Source: Panicum virgatum | Lineage: Eukaryota > Streptophyta > Magnoliopsida > Poales > Poaceae | Direction of reading: 5' to 3' | Assembly (NCBI RefSeq): GCF_016808335.1 | Contig: NC_053140.1 | Span: 29,754,086 to 29,818,085, forward strand | Length of the DNA stretch: 64,000 bases | Part shown: positions 23,201 to 34,470 of the stretch, in pieces | Numbering within the stretch: the stretch's first letter is position 1 | Layout: each line of letters begins with the position of its first letter | Notes under the pieces: generated by a model | The model's database searches: none | Seen by the model: the letters and a program-made list of their open reading frames with translations, nothing else | What the model was told of the DNA's origin: nothing | Program-made: the position numbers and the translations under genes

Positions 23201-24117
23201 ACCTTTCACTCTCTCTTAGAGATAGGTTTTTATGTTTATGTTGCGCAACACCACGGGTGCAGGGAGGAAGTTGGTGCCCTGTAGTCGGGGAGAGTGACCC
23301 TATCCACAAGCCGGAATGAAAGGTCAACAGTTGTTTGGGAACGACCTGACGGTTTTCCAAACGTGTGTGATAGGTTTACCTTGCAAGGTTGGAAATCCGA
23401 TTCGAATCGTCCGTCTCTCGCGGATATTGAGACTACTTGATCCCTTTGCCACACAGAGTAATAAGAGCAATGTTATTATGATCAATCTTGATGTTTGACT
23501 AAAGTTCTACCATGGTTAATTAGAAATAATTGCTTACTTAGAATGGTTAATCAACTAGAATATTGAAAGCTAAAATGTGAAATTAAGGACTTACTCTTTA
23601 TTGCTTTTCAGCAAAAGAAAAACCAGAGCCTTACAGAACCCTGCATAGTCTAGCTAAGTGGACTAAGTATATCCGTTGACGGTTAAGTCTTTGCCCCCTG
23701 GCTGATCCGTAGAGTGGGATCCGTCTCCGGCCGGCAATGACCCCGACGAGTGATACTTACTTGGGCTAGCTTGGTATACTTTTGCGACATATTGTAGCTG
23801 TCGTATTTTCTTTCTGCTGCTTAACTCTGAACTTTAAACTTATGTTTTGTATAATGTTTTACTGAGTTTGGACCTATAATAATACTTTGAACTTGTTGTA
23901 ATAACTACTGTGCCTGTGTTGTAAAATATATGGTTGTAATATCTCTGGACTCGCCTTCGTGCAAGGTATGCTTGTTCGATCCGAGATCCGGTGGTTGTAT
24001 CGGGACGTTACCCGACACACCAAGAATTGTTCCGTTTGAAGTGCGTTTGAGTCGGTGTTGCCTTTATGGTGATAACCAGCGCACTTGAGCCGGGGTAATT
24101 CAGGTGGTTCTGCCACA
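20283..24117 (+). repeat. 3' LTR of the chromovirus (3835 bp)
   Basis: It begins TGTGACACCCTAGGTGTC and ends GGTTCTGCCACA. The first 0.5 kb is AT-rich. About 20760-21420 is very GC-rich with proline-rich open frames. The rest is AT-rich and carries the small exon-like frame at 22630-22800. Compared with the 5' LTR it lacks about 93 bases near 23684, which removed the hairpin. The solo LTRs have a TATAAA box at the place where this copy reads CTTGGCCCCACTCC, so its promoter may be lost. Confidence 0.93.
22630..22800 (+). CDS. LTR-internal conserved small exon/uORF, intact copy
   Basis: The frame follows a CACATATAG acceptor-like site and reads D-T-T-V-L-A-D-G-T-Y-E-L-I-P, then an acidic, Pro- and Glu-rich stretch, then E-G-K-P-R-T-stop. 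Two diverged solo LTRs keep the same start and end motifs (27132-27338 and 31558-31743), and differences fall mainly in third codon positions. It has no ATG at its start, so it is better viewed as an exon of a spliced leader than as a free-standing gene. It lies downstream of the predicted LTR transcription start. The function is unknown. Confidence 0.5.
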   Translation, partial: DTTVLADGTYELIPKSEEGEQKAHVNTATLTEDPDQSPEEPKAELASDYREGKPRT

Positions 24118-24330
24118 GGTGCCTTGTGGGAGTGGAGATCCTAGGAATATTCCCCCCTTGATCCTCATCTAATATGGAAACCTTATCTCCCCGGGATAAG
24201 GATGAGTAGGGGCTACGCCACATCGAGCTGCACCAAGACAGGTGCTTGTCTAGGTTCGGTCGACCCCAGGTGGTGCTTCTCCGGGTCCACCTTCCTCTGG
24301 GTGACTGACAGGTGGGCCCTGAGCCTTATC
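24118..24330. other. Spacer between the chromovirus and solo LTR B
   Basis: These 213 bases precede the TTATC duplication. They include TGACAGGTGGGCCC, a motif common in grass intergenic DNA. No gene is seen. The sequence continues at 28726 on the other side of solo LTR B. Confidence 0.6.
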
Positions 24331-25107
24331 TGTAACACCTCAGGTGTCAATACTTTGAAATCCAATCAATACACATTAGGGAAAGTTAAAAGAAAAATTT
24401 GGGAAACTAATTCAAAGAGAAAGGACCAAATAAAATACAAATCATACAAAAGAAATTAAAGGAAAAAGAGAAAGGAGTGAAAAACTACTCAAATTTTAAT
24501 TCAAAAATGTGCACAAAATTTTTGTTGGCTCATGAGAGGTATTTCAATTGACATGTGCTCAATTGAACTTCAGCCAAAATCAAGTCAAAAACTGATTAAA
24601 ACTAAAGTCCTTTTGTGCAAATATGTAAATGTACCAATAGTTCAAAATGTGAGTTTCAAACGAAAATTTGCATAACACAAAAGTTGTAGATCTTGAAAAG
24701 TTATGCAAAAATGGTATTCAACACTTTTCCATTTGAGCCCTCCAAGTAGGAGATAATTTTTGTTTACCGAGAGGTCCCTGAAATTTTCAGAAATCGCAAA
24801 AGAGCCCCTACCTCCATCTCTCTTTCCCGGCTTGCTCTGTTTCAGCCGCCGCCTGCCGTACGCCGCCGGTGGACTTCGTCCACCGCGCGCCCTCGGCCAA
24901 ATGGACCCGGGGAAACCTCTCCACGCCACCTGGCCCACCCCTTGGCACCTCCTCGCGCGCACACGCGTCCCAGGCCGCTCCCGAGCCGCCACGACACCCC
25001 GGCCGGCGCAGCGCCGCTACCTCCTCCACCCTGCTCGCCGTCGAGCCGCCCAGGACCAAATCAACCGCCCCCAGTCACTGCATTCCTCCCCCAGTAGCTC
25101 CTTGGCC

Positions 25108-25114
25108 TATAAAG
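25108..25114 (+). promoter_or_regulatory. TATA box in solo LTR B
   Basis: TATAAAG stands between GC-rich flanks about 780 bases into the LTR. The related LTR C has TATAAAA in the corresponding place (30542). This would set the U3/R border and puts some 3.6 kb of the LTR in the transcript leader. Confidence 0.65.
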
Positions 25115-27131
25115 ACCCCCAGAACCCCACAGCCGCGCCCCTTCTTCCCCTTCTTCCTCCTCCCGCCGCTCCGCCATGGCCGCCGAGATCCAGCTCGCGC
25201 GGACCGGCTAGCCCAGCCCCACATTGCCCCCTCCGACCACCGCAGCGGCTTCGCCACCTCCCAGTTAAGCTCCACGCGCGCGGAATCGAATCCAAACCCC
25301 CTCCCGAAGCCGTTCCCCTTTTGCGCCGCCGCCGGCGAGCTCAGGCTCACCGCGGACCGGCCAGCTCCGGGGAAGACCGAGCCCGACAGCTACCCCAGAA
25401 GCATCCACGAGCTCACGCGGTGCTCGTGCGCGCCTTGTTCCCCTACCCCGAGCCCTCCTTCGCCTCCAGCACCGGCGAACCGAACAACCGACCCGCCATC
25501 AACGCCGACGAGCTTGAACCTGTGCTCCAAACGCTCGAACGTCGACCAGGGTAGGTGTTCCTCGATCCTTTCTCCCCCACGCGCCTCCCCGTGGCAGCCC
25601 CGGTAAGCCCTGCACCGCAGAACACCACCGGCAAGATGCCACGGCGGAGAAGGCCGGCGAAAGACCCGGTTGTAATTTGTTTTTTTCGTCTAAGGGTGTT
25701 TCTGCAAGTTTTACAGTGTATACCAGTGAACTTCTAAAATGCGAAACAAATCACAGAAAAATCAGAAAAATGCAAACTCAACTGATCTGGAATCCTTGTA
25801 TCAAGATCTACAAATTTTGTAACATTCACTTTTGCATAAACTCAACCAAGTTTAATCTAGGGAAAAGATTAATAAAACCACCTTATGCATGTTCATGAAG
25901 TTCTGCTCATCAAATGACTTTGATTTTTGGATATGTTATCACTAATGGAATTTTAATATCACAGTAAAAAGATGACACCAACCCAAAACAGTTATCATGT
26001 TGGAACAATCAAGATTCTCTAATCTGTTGTTAGCTTTCTCGATTTAATTCTGGAAAATATGCACATGAACTTGCCCTGGAATTTTTACTGCGTGCATGTA
26101 AAACTAAAACACTGTTAATATCTAAATTTAAGATTTATTAGAGTTCTTTTGCTATATACCATGATTTATGCTTGTTTAATCAACTTAATTCCTTATATAT
26201 AGTTCTTGTGCTCAGAAAAATCCATGTTTATTTCTGGAGTCTCTTTTTAGCTCTGTGTTCCTGTCAAAAAAAATTTGAGCTGCAGTTACTGGGTTTGGCT
26301 TTGTCGAATAATCATGCTTAACATCTTAGGGCTAGATTTACTATTTTTGTTCTGAGTAATCTACAATGTTTCTGATCATTATTTTTGGGCATAATCTTGT
26401 TTAGAGTATGTTCTACCTGTGATAAAAATTTCAGATGCAATACTGGTCGAATGCATCTTGAGAAATTCATGCAAACTCATGTTAAGTTAACTGAATAACT
26501 AATTTATCATAGTGAGTTAAATCTTGAAAAATTTTCTGGAGTATGTTTAACTCAGGACTAGTCTCTGGTAAAAATTTGAGAACCAAATCCTTAGTAAAAC
26601 TTTCTGTAGAATTAATCTTTGTTAATGGCTTGCTGTTTTTAATCTTTTTATCACCTCTGCTATATAAGTGTATAAAATCTGGAAAAATTTCAGTACTGAG
26701 TTTATGCTTTGAAGTTGCTTGCATAAAATTTGTAGCACCAGAATCCATGTTGAACATTCTGTACAAAAAGATGAAGTAACTAGAGTAATCCATTTGCATG
26801 AATAGTTATAGTTCTTGCTCTATGGTAGATGCTGAAATTTATACCCTGAATGTTCAAGTTTGAATCTGAGTTACTTTAGTGTTTCATCACTAGCTTTTTA
26901 GTAGTTGTGTTGTTAAGGAATAATGAAAGCATGCTATGTGTTGAAAGTAAAAATGAAAACCCAAAACCCCACTCATTCATGAATGACCGTAGTTATGTTT
27001 GCTACTCTATAAACGATTGCCCATGCAATGAAATGTGAAATCATCACTAAATTAACTTTCATGGACTACAACTTTATTGTGAAGGAAAGAAATTATATCC
27101 CTGAATAACTCAAAATCTTGCATTGCATATA

Positions 27132-27338
27132 GAAACGGTTAACCTCGCGGACGGAGACTACGAACTGGTGCCCGCGGACTCTCGTGCGGAGCAGGAGGTT
27201 AATCTGAACTGTACTAACTTGTCCCAAGACCTGGGCCAAGCCCCAGAAGCTTTTCTGCCTGACAGTGCCCAAGAAGGCAAGCCCCGGAGCATAATCCCAC
27301 TATTTTTCCGAATTATCATTCTGCCATCTATTTATTAA
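27132..27338 (+). CDS. LTR-internal conserved small exon/uORF in solo LTR B
   Basis: After a CATATAG acceptor-like site the frame reads E-T-V-N-L-A-D-G-D-Y-E-L-V-P, an acidic middle, then E-G-K-P-R-S-I-I-P and a stop at 27336. The aligned frames at 22630 and 31558 differ mostly by silent changes in the first block. It is intact here. The function is unknown. Confidence 0.5.
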   Translation, partial: ETVNLADGDYELVPADSRAEQEVNLNCTNLSQDLGQAPEAFLPDSAQEGKPRSIIPLFFRIIILPSIY

Positions 27339-27599
27339 TGTATGGTAATAGTTGGTTTTCTGCATTTAAGTTCTCTAGGCGTTGATCGAAAACCCTAGAT
27401 GCATGATCCATAGGAACCTATGTTTGATACCGGATCTTTTTATCGACTAGTTGCCATGCTAAATAGGTACGATAGAAGTCGAGTGGTTTCCTGCCTCTCG
27501 CGAGCAAATAGGAATTGTACCGACTTTAATTCCTGTTGAAATGTAAGGACAACGAGCGGGGTTGTGTAGTTGTGATACCCCGCTGGTGTAGTAAAAAAT

Positions 27600-27730
27600 G
27601 GCTAAGGTCGCGGTGTGTGGCTCATTTCGCTAAGCGTTTGAAAGTACTAGCCACATACCGAGAAATATGGTAATCGGTAAGCTTAAGTACCTGATTGGAC
27701 CGGCGAGTGGAACGATCTCGCACCCTCCTG
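27600..27730 (+). promoter_or_regulatory. Conserved, structure-prone LTR leader block
   Basis: The block runs from AAGGTCGCGGTGTGTGG through ACTAGCCACAT and ends near GGACCGGCGAGTGG. It is conserved at about 1864-1970, 23092-23196 and 32010-32115 in LTRs that otherwise differ greatly. GTGTGTGG and CCACAT can pair across it. A role in RNA structure, packaging or translation is inference. Confidence 0.45.
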
Positions 27731-28202
27731 GTAGAAGTAGGGTTTATTTTTATGTCGCGACGTACGGGTGCAGAGTGGTCGGACTCTGTAGTCGGGGAGG
27801 GTGTTCCGGATCCACGGACTGGAAAGAAAGGGGAAAAGTAGCGTGGGCGGGAGCGAAGTCGATCCCCATGCGTGTGGTCTAGGTTCCCCTGGCCAGGTTG
27901 AAATTCGATTCGGAATCGTCCGCCTCTCACGGCATGAGATTGCTTAATGATTTCGGTCACATAGAGTAACAAGTGGAATACGATGATGAAAATACTGTTG
28001 GTTGATTAAATGGTTGCTCTACCATGTTTGAGTAGAGTCAGTTGCAAATTTAGAATGGTTAATTCTACTAGAATCTAGCTAAGTAAAACCTGAAATTAAG
28101 GATCAACACTTAGCGGCATTTTTGGCAAACAAACCCTACCAACCAAAAAGCTTGCATGTCTAGTTATCGGACTATGTTATATCCGGAGACGGGTCAGTCT
28201 TG

Positions 28203-28222
28203 CTGAGTATTAGTATACTCAG
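28203..28222. promoter_or_regulatory. Conserved LTR hairpin in solo LTR B
   Basis: CTGAGTATTAGTATACTCAG is identical to 2465-2484, although the surrounding LTR is diverged. Confidence 0.6.
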
Positions 28223-30541
28223 CCTTGCTTGTGGCACTGTTTTTCAGGTACTAACTTTGAAGATCTGTTTGCGAGTCTTACTTGGCCTTGTACTCTGCCT
28301 CCGGGTTGGTCTGTTGAGTGGGATGGCCCTTCAGCTGGTGCTAATCACCCTCCCGCTGAGTGACGCATTCGTACGGGCTTTACCGATGCGTCACATTATC
28401 TCGCTAGTTATCTTTGCTGCTTCCGTTGAACATGAGACTTAAATAATTGAGAAGTTAGAACTCCGTGGTACTTTGTTACTCTGAACTTGGTTTGTAATAA
28501 ATTTTCTTTCCGCTGCAATCACTCTGAGATGTATGAAATGGTTTGTGTTGTAATCTCTGGGCTCACCTTCGTGTGAGTGTTGTCTGCTGATCCTGGAATA
28601 GCGTGGCTTTTATCGAGGCTTCACTCGAGGAACTACCGGTGAGTGCCACATTGGGTCAGAGTTGCTTAGCAACAAAGATCAGTGCACCCAGGCCCAGTAG
28701 TTTTGGGTGGTTCCGCCACATTATCCTCAGGTGCATCCTGCGTGGCACGCCCGTTTCCTCTGATTTGTGGGCCCTCCTTGTAAGTGTCATCTCCGGGTAG
28801 CAGTATTTTGTGCATTTCATTGTGTGTCCTCCTGTGTTTTTCCTGCTTTGCAGATGTGGGTACCTGCAGATGACAATTCACCAAAACTCATGGAATTGAT
28901 TATTTATAAGCCCTATATCTAAGTTTGGTGATTATTTATCATGAAAAGCTTCAGGAGTTGACGGTTGGACCGTCAACAATGAGTACACACATGCACCTCA
29001 GATGTCTCTCGAAGCAAGTCCCATTATCAGCTATTCCTGGTTTTGCTGTTTGTCGGACCACCATTTTGGTGTATCCATCAGAACAAGAACAATGAGAACT
29101 CTTTAAATGCCACTGAATTCAACAAGGAGGAACCCCAGGAGCAAGTTGGTGAAGCTGACGAATAAATCGATGTCGTGCAAGCCTTCAAGGTCTGCCATAC
29201 CAGCCGCAAGAAGGGTATGAGCGATGCGGCTAGGGAAGCAATTGTAAGTAAGTTCCATCACATGCTTATTTTCTCTTCCAGAATTTATCTAACTTGATTG
29301 ATGTCTGTACATGTAATTTCTGTTTGTTACCACGCTCAACAAGTCAGTACGGGCAAGTCTTACATGATTCTTAAACTGTTCGTCAATTCTTTTGAACTTT
29401 GTCCAACACTCTCTTTACATGCTGCATTGTAATCGTATATTTTACACTCTCTTTACATTACCACTATTTACTAGAAGTTATTGAATATACTTTTGTTCTG
29501 AGTCTCTTAAATAATTCATGTTTTCCATTTTGTAGTTGTCAATGGAAACTATGCAGGCACAAGTTGTTGCTGATGGGCAGGCACCATTGCCAAGTGCTGA
29601 GGTTGTATGACACTTCAGGTGTCTAACTATTAGAACATAGGGTAATATGTGAACATTGGGTATCCTTGTTTCATAGTTAAAAATTTTCAGTACAACATTA
29701 GGGGCATTTTTGTAATTATGAGAAATTACAAATAGTTTTGGCTTAGGAAGTAATTTTAAATTTGTGAAGGACTTTCTTGCAAAAATGCTAGTAATCATTA
29801 CTTGGCAGCTTTATTGCAGATAAGTCCTAAATTTGTTGTAATTTGCTACCAAAAAGTACTTTCTTTTATAAATTAGGGTTCTTTTGAACTTTTGAAAATA
29901 TTTCAAAATTCTTTGATCTGGTGCAAATTTACACAACATGAAAGATGTAGATCCTAAAAAACTGAACAACTTTCATTTTGGGCACTTTTTCATTTGAGCG
30001 CTAGATCAATGGCAAATCTTAATTTACTTCCAGCCCCCTGAACTTTTCCAAATTTGCAAATTGGTCCCTGCCAGTCCTTCTTCAACCTCCCGCCGGCTTG
30101 GAAACTGGGCAGGCCACCACCGCTGTGGTATGCCCCGCCCACCGGCTGCCCTTGCCGCCCTGGCTGGCCACCCACTGCCCCCAGCCTTCCCTTGGCCCCA
30201 CATCCCCTCCACTGGCGTCCCACTCAACCTTGCCATGCCGCGCCGCCGAGCCTTGCCCCTGTTTTCTCCTCGCCGGCGAGCGCGCCGCCATGGGATCTTC
30301 CCCGCCGCTCCTGTTTTTGCCCCCACCGACTCCACACGCCGCGCGTGAAGCCCCTGCCGCAACCGGAACCACCTCCGTTGGTACCCCCAGTCTCAGCCAC
30401 GCCACCCGACCTTCTCTGGTCGTGCCACGCCACCAGCTCGCCCCTGGGAAAAATTCACTCCGCCGCCGGCATGGCCTTTTTTTTCCCGATGAACTCATCC
30501 TCTAAAACCCTCTCCCCATCCTCATTTGCTCCTGACTAGCC

Positions 30542-30548
30542 TATAAAA
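30542..30548 (+). promoter_or_regulatory. TATA box in solo LTR C
   Basis: TATAAAA lies in AGCCTATAAAAGACTG, at the position equivalent to 25108 in LTR B. Confidence 0.65.
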
Positions 30549-31557
30549 GACTGACCAGACGGCGACTTCCGTCACCCATAGCCACTATCGCCTCCCTTCA
30601 CCTCTGACGAGCCTACTCATCGCCGCACCACCACTTCCGGCCCTCCTTGACCTCCCTTGAACCGTCGAATCGAAACCCCACCACCCCTGAAGCTGCCACA
30701 CCACTCAGACCTGCCGGATTTTAGCCAGAACCTCGCCATCGATGAGCACCTCCTCCACCGCCCCCTGTTCCTCGCCGCCGACCCCTTTTCCAGCCGTTCC
30801 CCTTGGCCCCAAGCCCACCTAGAGGTACCGCTCGAACCCCTCTTACTCCTTAGCCACTTCCCCCCTCGCCACCAGCAAGCTATCTCGCCGGAATCGGCCG
30901 GCCCATGTCTCCCCTGCTGCCGGCCATCCTTAAGGACCCGATTGCATTGATTCCATTCTTTCTAGGGTCCTTTATGCAAAACTGTCTAAGCCCCTCTCCC
31001 TTTTCCTTTTATGAACTTTGAAAAATCTTAAAAAAATGTAGAAAAATCAGAAAAATGTCAAACCAATTTTGTTGTGTTCCTTGTGATTAACTCTACAGTT
31101 TGATACTATGAGTTTAAGTTGTTTTCTTGTGTAGCTAATTCTAAAAATAGGGTTATCTTATTGCCCTTTTTATTTATATCTTTTGTTCTAGAGCTATACT
31201 TTGAATGAGCTTTTGACCATATGCTCTTTAGAGTATGTCAAGCTCTATGTAATTTTTCTGGACTCATTAGTAGACTCTAGTTGTGCTTTTAAAATTTCTT
31301 TTTGATGTATTGCTTATATTCTTCAGGATTTCTTTAAAAATCCTTTTTTGTTGTTTGTTATATTGAAATAAAAATCCTTTTTCCCATGTTATTTTATGGA
31401 GTTGATTTGTATTCACTTTTACTCTATAAACAATTGCCTAGTAAAATAAAACTTTTAAGTTTAATCTTAAATGTTTACTTTATTGGTTTACAATTTATAG
31501 TGAAGGAAAGCTATACTCAAGCACTTCACTAATTTTTCCTCTACTGCATTACATATA

Positions 31558-31743
31558 GAAACAACATCGTTAGCAGACGGAACATACGAGCTCATCCAGG
31601 AGCCAGACGGGGATTTCTCTGAAGCTCAAGCTAATACTTTTGAAATAACTGAAGTCCCGAACTCAGATTCGGAAGAACCAAAGCCTACTGGCTCTATAGA
31701 CACCACTGAAGGCAAGCCCCGGTGCATAATCCTATTATTTTAA
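31558..31743 (+). CDS. LTR-internal conserved small exon/uORF in solo LTR C
   Basis: After ACATATAG the frame reads E-T-T-S-L-A-D-G-T-Y-E-L-I-Q, a variable acidic middle (SDSEEPKPTG), then E-G-K-P-R-C-I-I-L and a stop at 31741. The nucleotide sequence of the first block differs from the A copy at several third positions while the peptide is kept. Confidence 0.5.
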   Translation, partial: ETTSLADGTYELIQEPDGDFSEAQANTFEITEVPNSDSEEPKPTGSIDTTEGKPRCIILLF

Positions 31744-32610
31744 ATTATGCAACTTATTATTACTATCTACTTGTGCATTTATGTTATTGGAGTTGAATGA
31801 AAACCTTAGATGCATAATTCTAGGTACCTATAAGGACTGAGTACAAATAGATGCTATACTAATAGGTCCGGTAAAAGTTGAGTGATTGCGTGTCACTCGC
31901 GAGCTTTATAGGAGTTGACTGTTTACTTTCTTGCAATCACTATAAGGACCATGGATGGATTTGGTTACAAGCTTCATGGTTGAAATCCGTTTGTGTTGAT
32001 GAAATTGATATGGCCGCAATGTGTGGTACGGTGGTTAAGCGTTTGAAAGTACTAGCCACATGCCGTAAATATGGTACGCGGCAAGCCTAGTAACTGATCG
32101 GCCCGGCAAGTGGACATACCTCCCACTCTCTCTTAGAGATAGGAAGTTATTTTATGTTGCAACACCACGGGTAAAGAGATGTGGTGGTTCTCTATAGTCG
32201 GGGAGAGTGGCCCTGATCCACGAACCAGAATGAGAAGCAAACGGTTGCTTGGGAGTGACTCGACAGTACTCCAAGCGTGTGTGTTAGGTTTACCCTTGCA
32301 AGTTTGGAAATTCAATTCAGAATCGTCTGTTTCTCGCAGAAATTGAGACTGCTTGATCCCTTTGCCACATAGAGTAAGAAGTAAAACATTTATAATACTT
32401 AATCTTGTTGGATGCAAATTTATCTTCTACCATGTTTGTGTAGATAGGTGCTTACCTAGAATGGTAAATAAAACTAGAATTTGAAAGCTAAAATTTGAAA
32501 TTTAAGAACTTACTCTTTGTTGCTTTTCAGCAAAAGAAACCCCAGAGCCTTTACAAGCCTTGCATGTCTAGTTAAAGAGATACTATATACCCTTAGTCAG
32601 ATCAGTCTTG

Positions 32611-32630
32611 CTGAGTATTAGCATACTCAG
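32611..32630. promoter_or_regulatory. Conserved LTR hairpin in solo LTR C
   Basis: CTGAGTATTAGCATACTCAG keeps both 8-bp arms of the stem; only a loop base differs from the copies at 2465 and 28203. Confidence 0.6.
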
Positions 32631-33739
32631 TCTTGCTTGTGACCTTGTTTTCAGGAATGACTTGTGAGGACCCAAACACTAGTTTAACTTGGCCTAGTGT
32701 TTTACCTACTGGTTGGTCTATGGAATGGGAACCATCCCCGGCCAGCAATAACTCGGCTGAATGATGTCATGTTCGGGCTTACCATGACATCTACCCTACG
32801 ACGGTTGTATATAGTTGTGTTTCCTTTCCACTGCAGAACTTCTCTCTTACACCTAGTTTCTTTTAAACTTCTTTAAGTTCCTTTGGAAATAAAGTGTCTA
32901 AAAGCTAGAACTTTGGTTTACTAGCTTTAAAACTCTAATGTAAATTACACTCTTATCAATGTGATGTGAGATAGTGTGAATGTTGTATCTCTAACTCGCA
33001 TTCGTGCGGGATGTATACTTGTGTTAAAATCAGATATTCAGTGGTTACATCGGGATGTTACCCGACAGACCAATGATTATACCGGTTGAGGTGCGTTTAT
33101 ATGTTTAGCACACTCAAACTGGTGTAATTCAAACTGGTTCTGCCACAGGTTGTTTCCAAGATCTTGTCGCAATGCAGCTCCAACAACACATTCTTGAAAA
33201 ATGCAGGTCTATCCACTCCTTCCTCGAAGTCTTCTCCAGCTCGTGAAGCGGCGCTATGTCGAGAACTTAATGCTCAAAAATAAAGTTCAGCTGTTCTCCA
33301 TGATCACCTAGAAGAACTAAAGAAGAAGACTCCAGCAGTAGAGGAAGTGTTGGAAAGAACTGCAAGCCTGTTTGATGAGCTCCAGAAGCATGAACAGGAG
33401 AGCCATCTCATGCTTTAGAAATTCGGGCACGTCATCACCTCTGGTATAGCTTGTCAGCCCTGATCCTGTGTGTCTTGATCTGATGAGCTTATTTGGTTGT
33501 GTCGAGCTGATTTGGCAGCCTCTAGCTCATTTGGTTGTGTCATGAACTTATTTGGTTTTAACTTTATTGATTGTGGTTTGCTTTGTCAGAATAATAACGC
33601 TAATTTCTTGGAATAATAACACCATTTCATTAGTTCTGTGATGAAATGGATTTGTATGAACGTCGATATGTAATGGTTTCATACATATGGCGGTCCGAGA
33701 CGGGCATTCTTGAGAATGAGAAACAGATGTGTGGTCCAA

Positions 33740-34470
33740 TAAGAAACTGACACGTGGTCCAATAGGGAATGGACACATATAAACTGGACACAACACTAGA
33801 GAGGACACATGGTCCAATAGGAATATGGCTCCTGTCGGAACCTCGAGACGACATGAGGCTGAATAGAAATTTGCCACGTCGACGCCACGTGTCCCTACCA
33901 GAAAGGCGCACGTGGCCGTGTGAAAAAATGACACGTTGACAAACAAGAAGATGACACGAGGCACAATAACAAAGTGGCACGTGGAAGCATACGGAGACAC
34001 TGCGCGTCCAAACTCGGCACCGACACGTGTCACAACAAGATGGCAACACGTGGAAAAGTACGGAAGCGGCACGTGTCACACGCCCGGCGGCAACACGTGG
34101 CGAAACTCAGTGGGGGCACGTGTCACACGCCCGGCGGCAACACGTGGCGAAACTCAGTGGGGACACGTGGACATGTGTGGCAATGCCACGTGTCAAAAAG
34201 GGGTGGCGACACGTGGCTACACTATTTTGTGCCACGTGGGCAAATAACCAGAGGACATGTGTCACAAATCTGGACGGGACAGGTGGCTGAACCCTCAAGT
34301 GAAAAGTGGACAAGTAGGAAAGCGACATCTGGCCGAACCAGGAGGCTCCTGACAGGTGGACATGTGTCGTTTTGCTTGCTCGCCTCGTGTCTGTCCGTTG
34401 CTGAAACGAGCTGCTGGCACGGCACTTAATGGCGCTGACGGCGTTGACGGCGTTGATGGGGACACGTGGA
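33740..34470. repeat. Array of ~20 ACACGTGG/CCACGTGT motifs in CACTA element 1
   Basis: CACGTG-core motifs recur every 20-50 bases in both orientations, for example near 33750, 33908, 33976, 34020, 34048, 34139, 34186, 34208 and 34461. Part of the array is an exact tandem duplication, 34068-34114 and 34115-34161 (47 bp). CACTA elements have subterminal repeats bound by their own accessory protein; these fit that position. The motif is also the G-box/ABRE core recognised by plant bZIP and bHLH factors. Confidence 0.85.

Larger units (their letters stand above)
1..24117 (+). mobile_element. Ty3/gypsy chromovirus (Tekay/Del-like), 5'-truncated by the window edge, with a nested insertion
   Basis: Seen: 5' LTR (1-2983), Met-tRNA primer site (2986-2997), accessory ORF (4293-5201), gag-pol in a single frame (5852-10154, resuming at 20060), a chromodomain, a polypurine tract and a 3' LTR (20283-24117). 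Domain order gag-protease-RT-RNase H-integrase-chromodomain defines a plant chromovirus. LTRs of 3.8 kb and the initiator-Met primer suggest the Tekay/Del lineage; that lineage call is inference. The five bases after the 3' LTR (ggtgc, 24118-24122) would be one copy of the target duplication, but its partner lies outside the window. Several in-frame stops and the nested insertion make the copy non-functional. Without the insertion, the visible part is about 14.2 kb. Confidence 0.93.
24331..28720 (+). mobile_element. Solo LTR B of a chromovirus-type element (4390 bp)
   Basis: It begins TGTAACACCTCAGGTGTC and ends GGTTCCGCCACA. It is flanked by TTATC at 24326-24330 and 28721-28725. No primer site or internal sequence follows, so it is a solo LTR, the product of unequal recombination between two LTRs. 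It is the same type as the LTRs at 1 and 20283 but strongly diverged. It holds a TATA box, a GC-rich leader, the LADGDYEL frame and the conserved hairpin. Confidence 0.93.
29606..33147 (+). mobile_element. Solo LTR C of a chromovirus-type element (3542 bp), inserted in a CACTA exon
   Basis: It is flanked by GGTTG at 29601-29605 and 33148-33152. It begins TATGACACTTCAGGTGTC, so the canonical TG start has mutated to TA. It ends GGTTCTGCCACA. It carries the same ordered landmarks as LTRs A and B: GC-rich leader, ACTCTATAAAC block, LADGTYEL frame, leader block and hairpin. Confidence 0.92.
29060..33418 (+). pseudogene. CACTA accessory protein (plant transposase, Ptta/En/Spm type) fragments
   Basis: Exon 1 (about 29060-29243) encodes AFKVCHTSRKKGMSDAAREAI before a GTAAGT donor; this is the characteristic C-terminal block of the plant Ptta/En/Spm transposase family. 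It contains one TAA at 29163. The next exon starts near 29535 (METMQAQVVADGQ) and is cut by solo LTR C. It continues in phase after 33152 with NNTFLKNAGL and a Leu/Glu-rich coiled-coil tail (EELKKKTPAVEEVLERT), with further stops at about 33281 and 33416. The protein would bind element ends or assist the transposase. This copy is dead. Confidence 0.7.
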
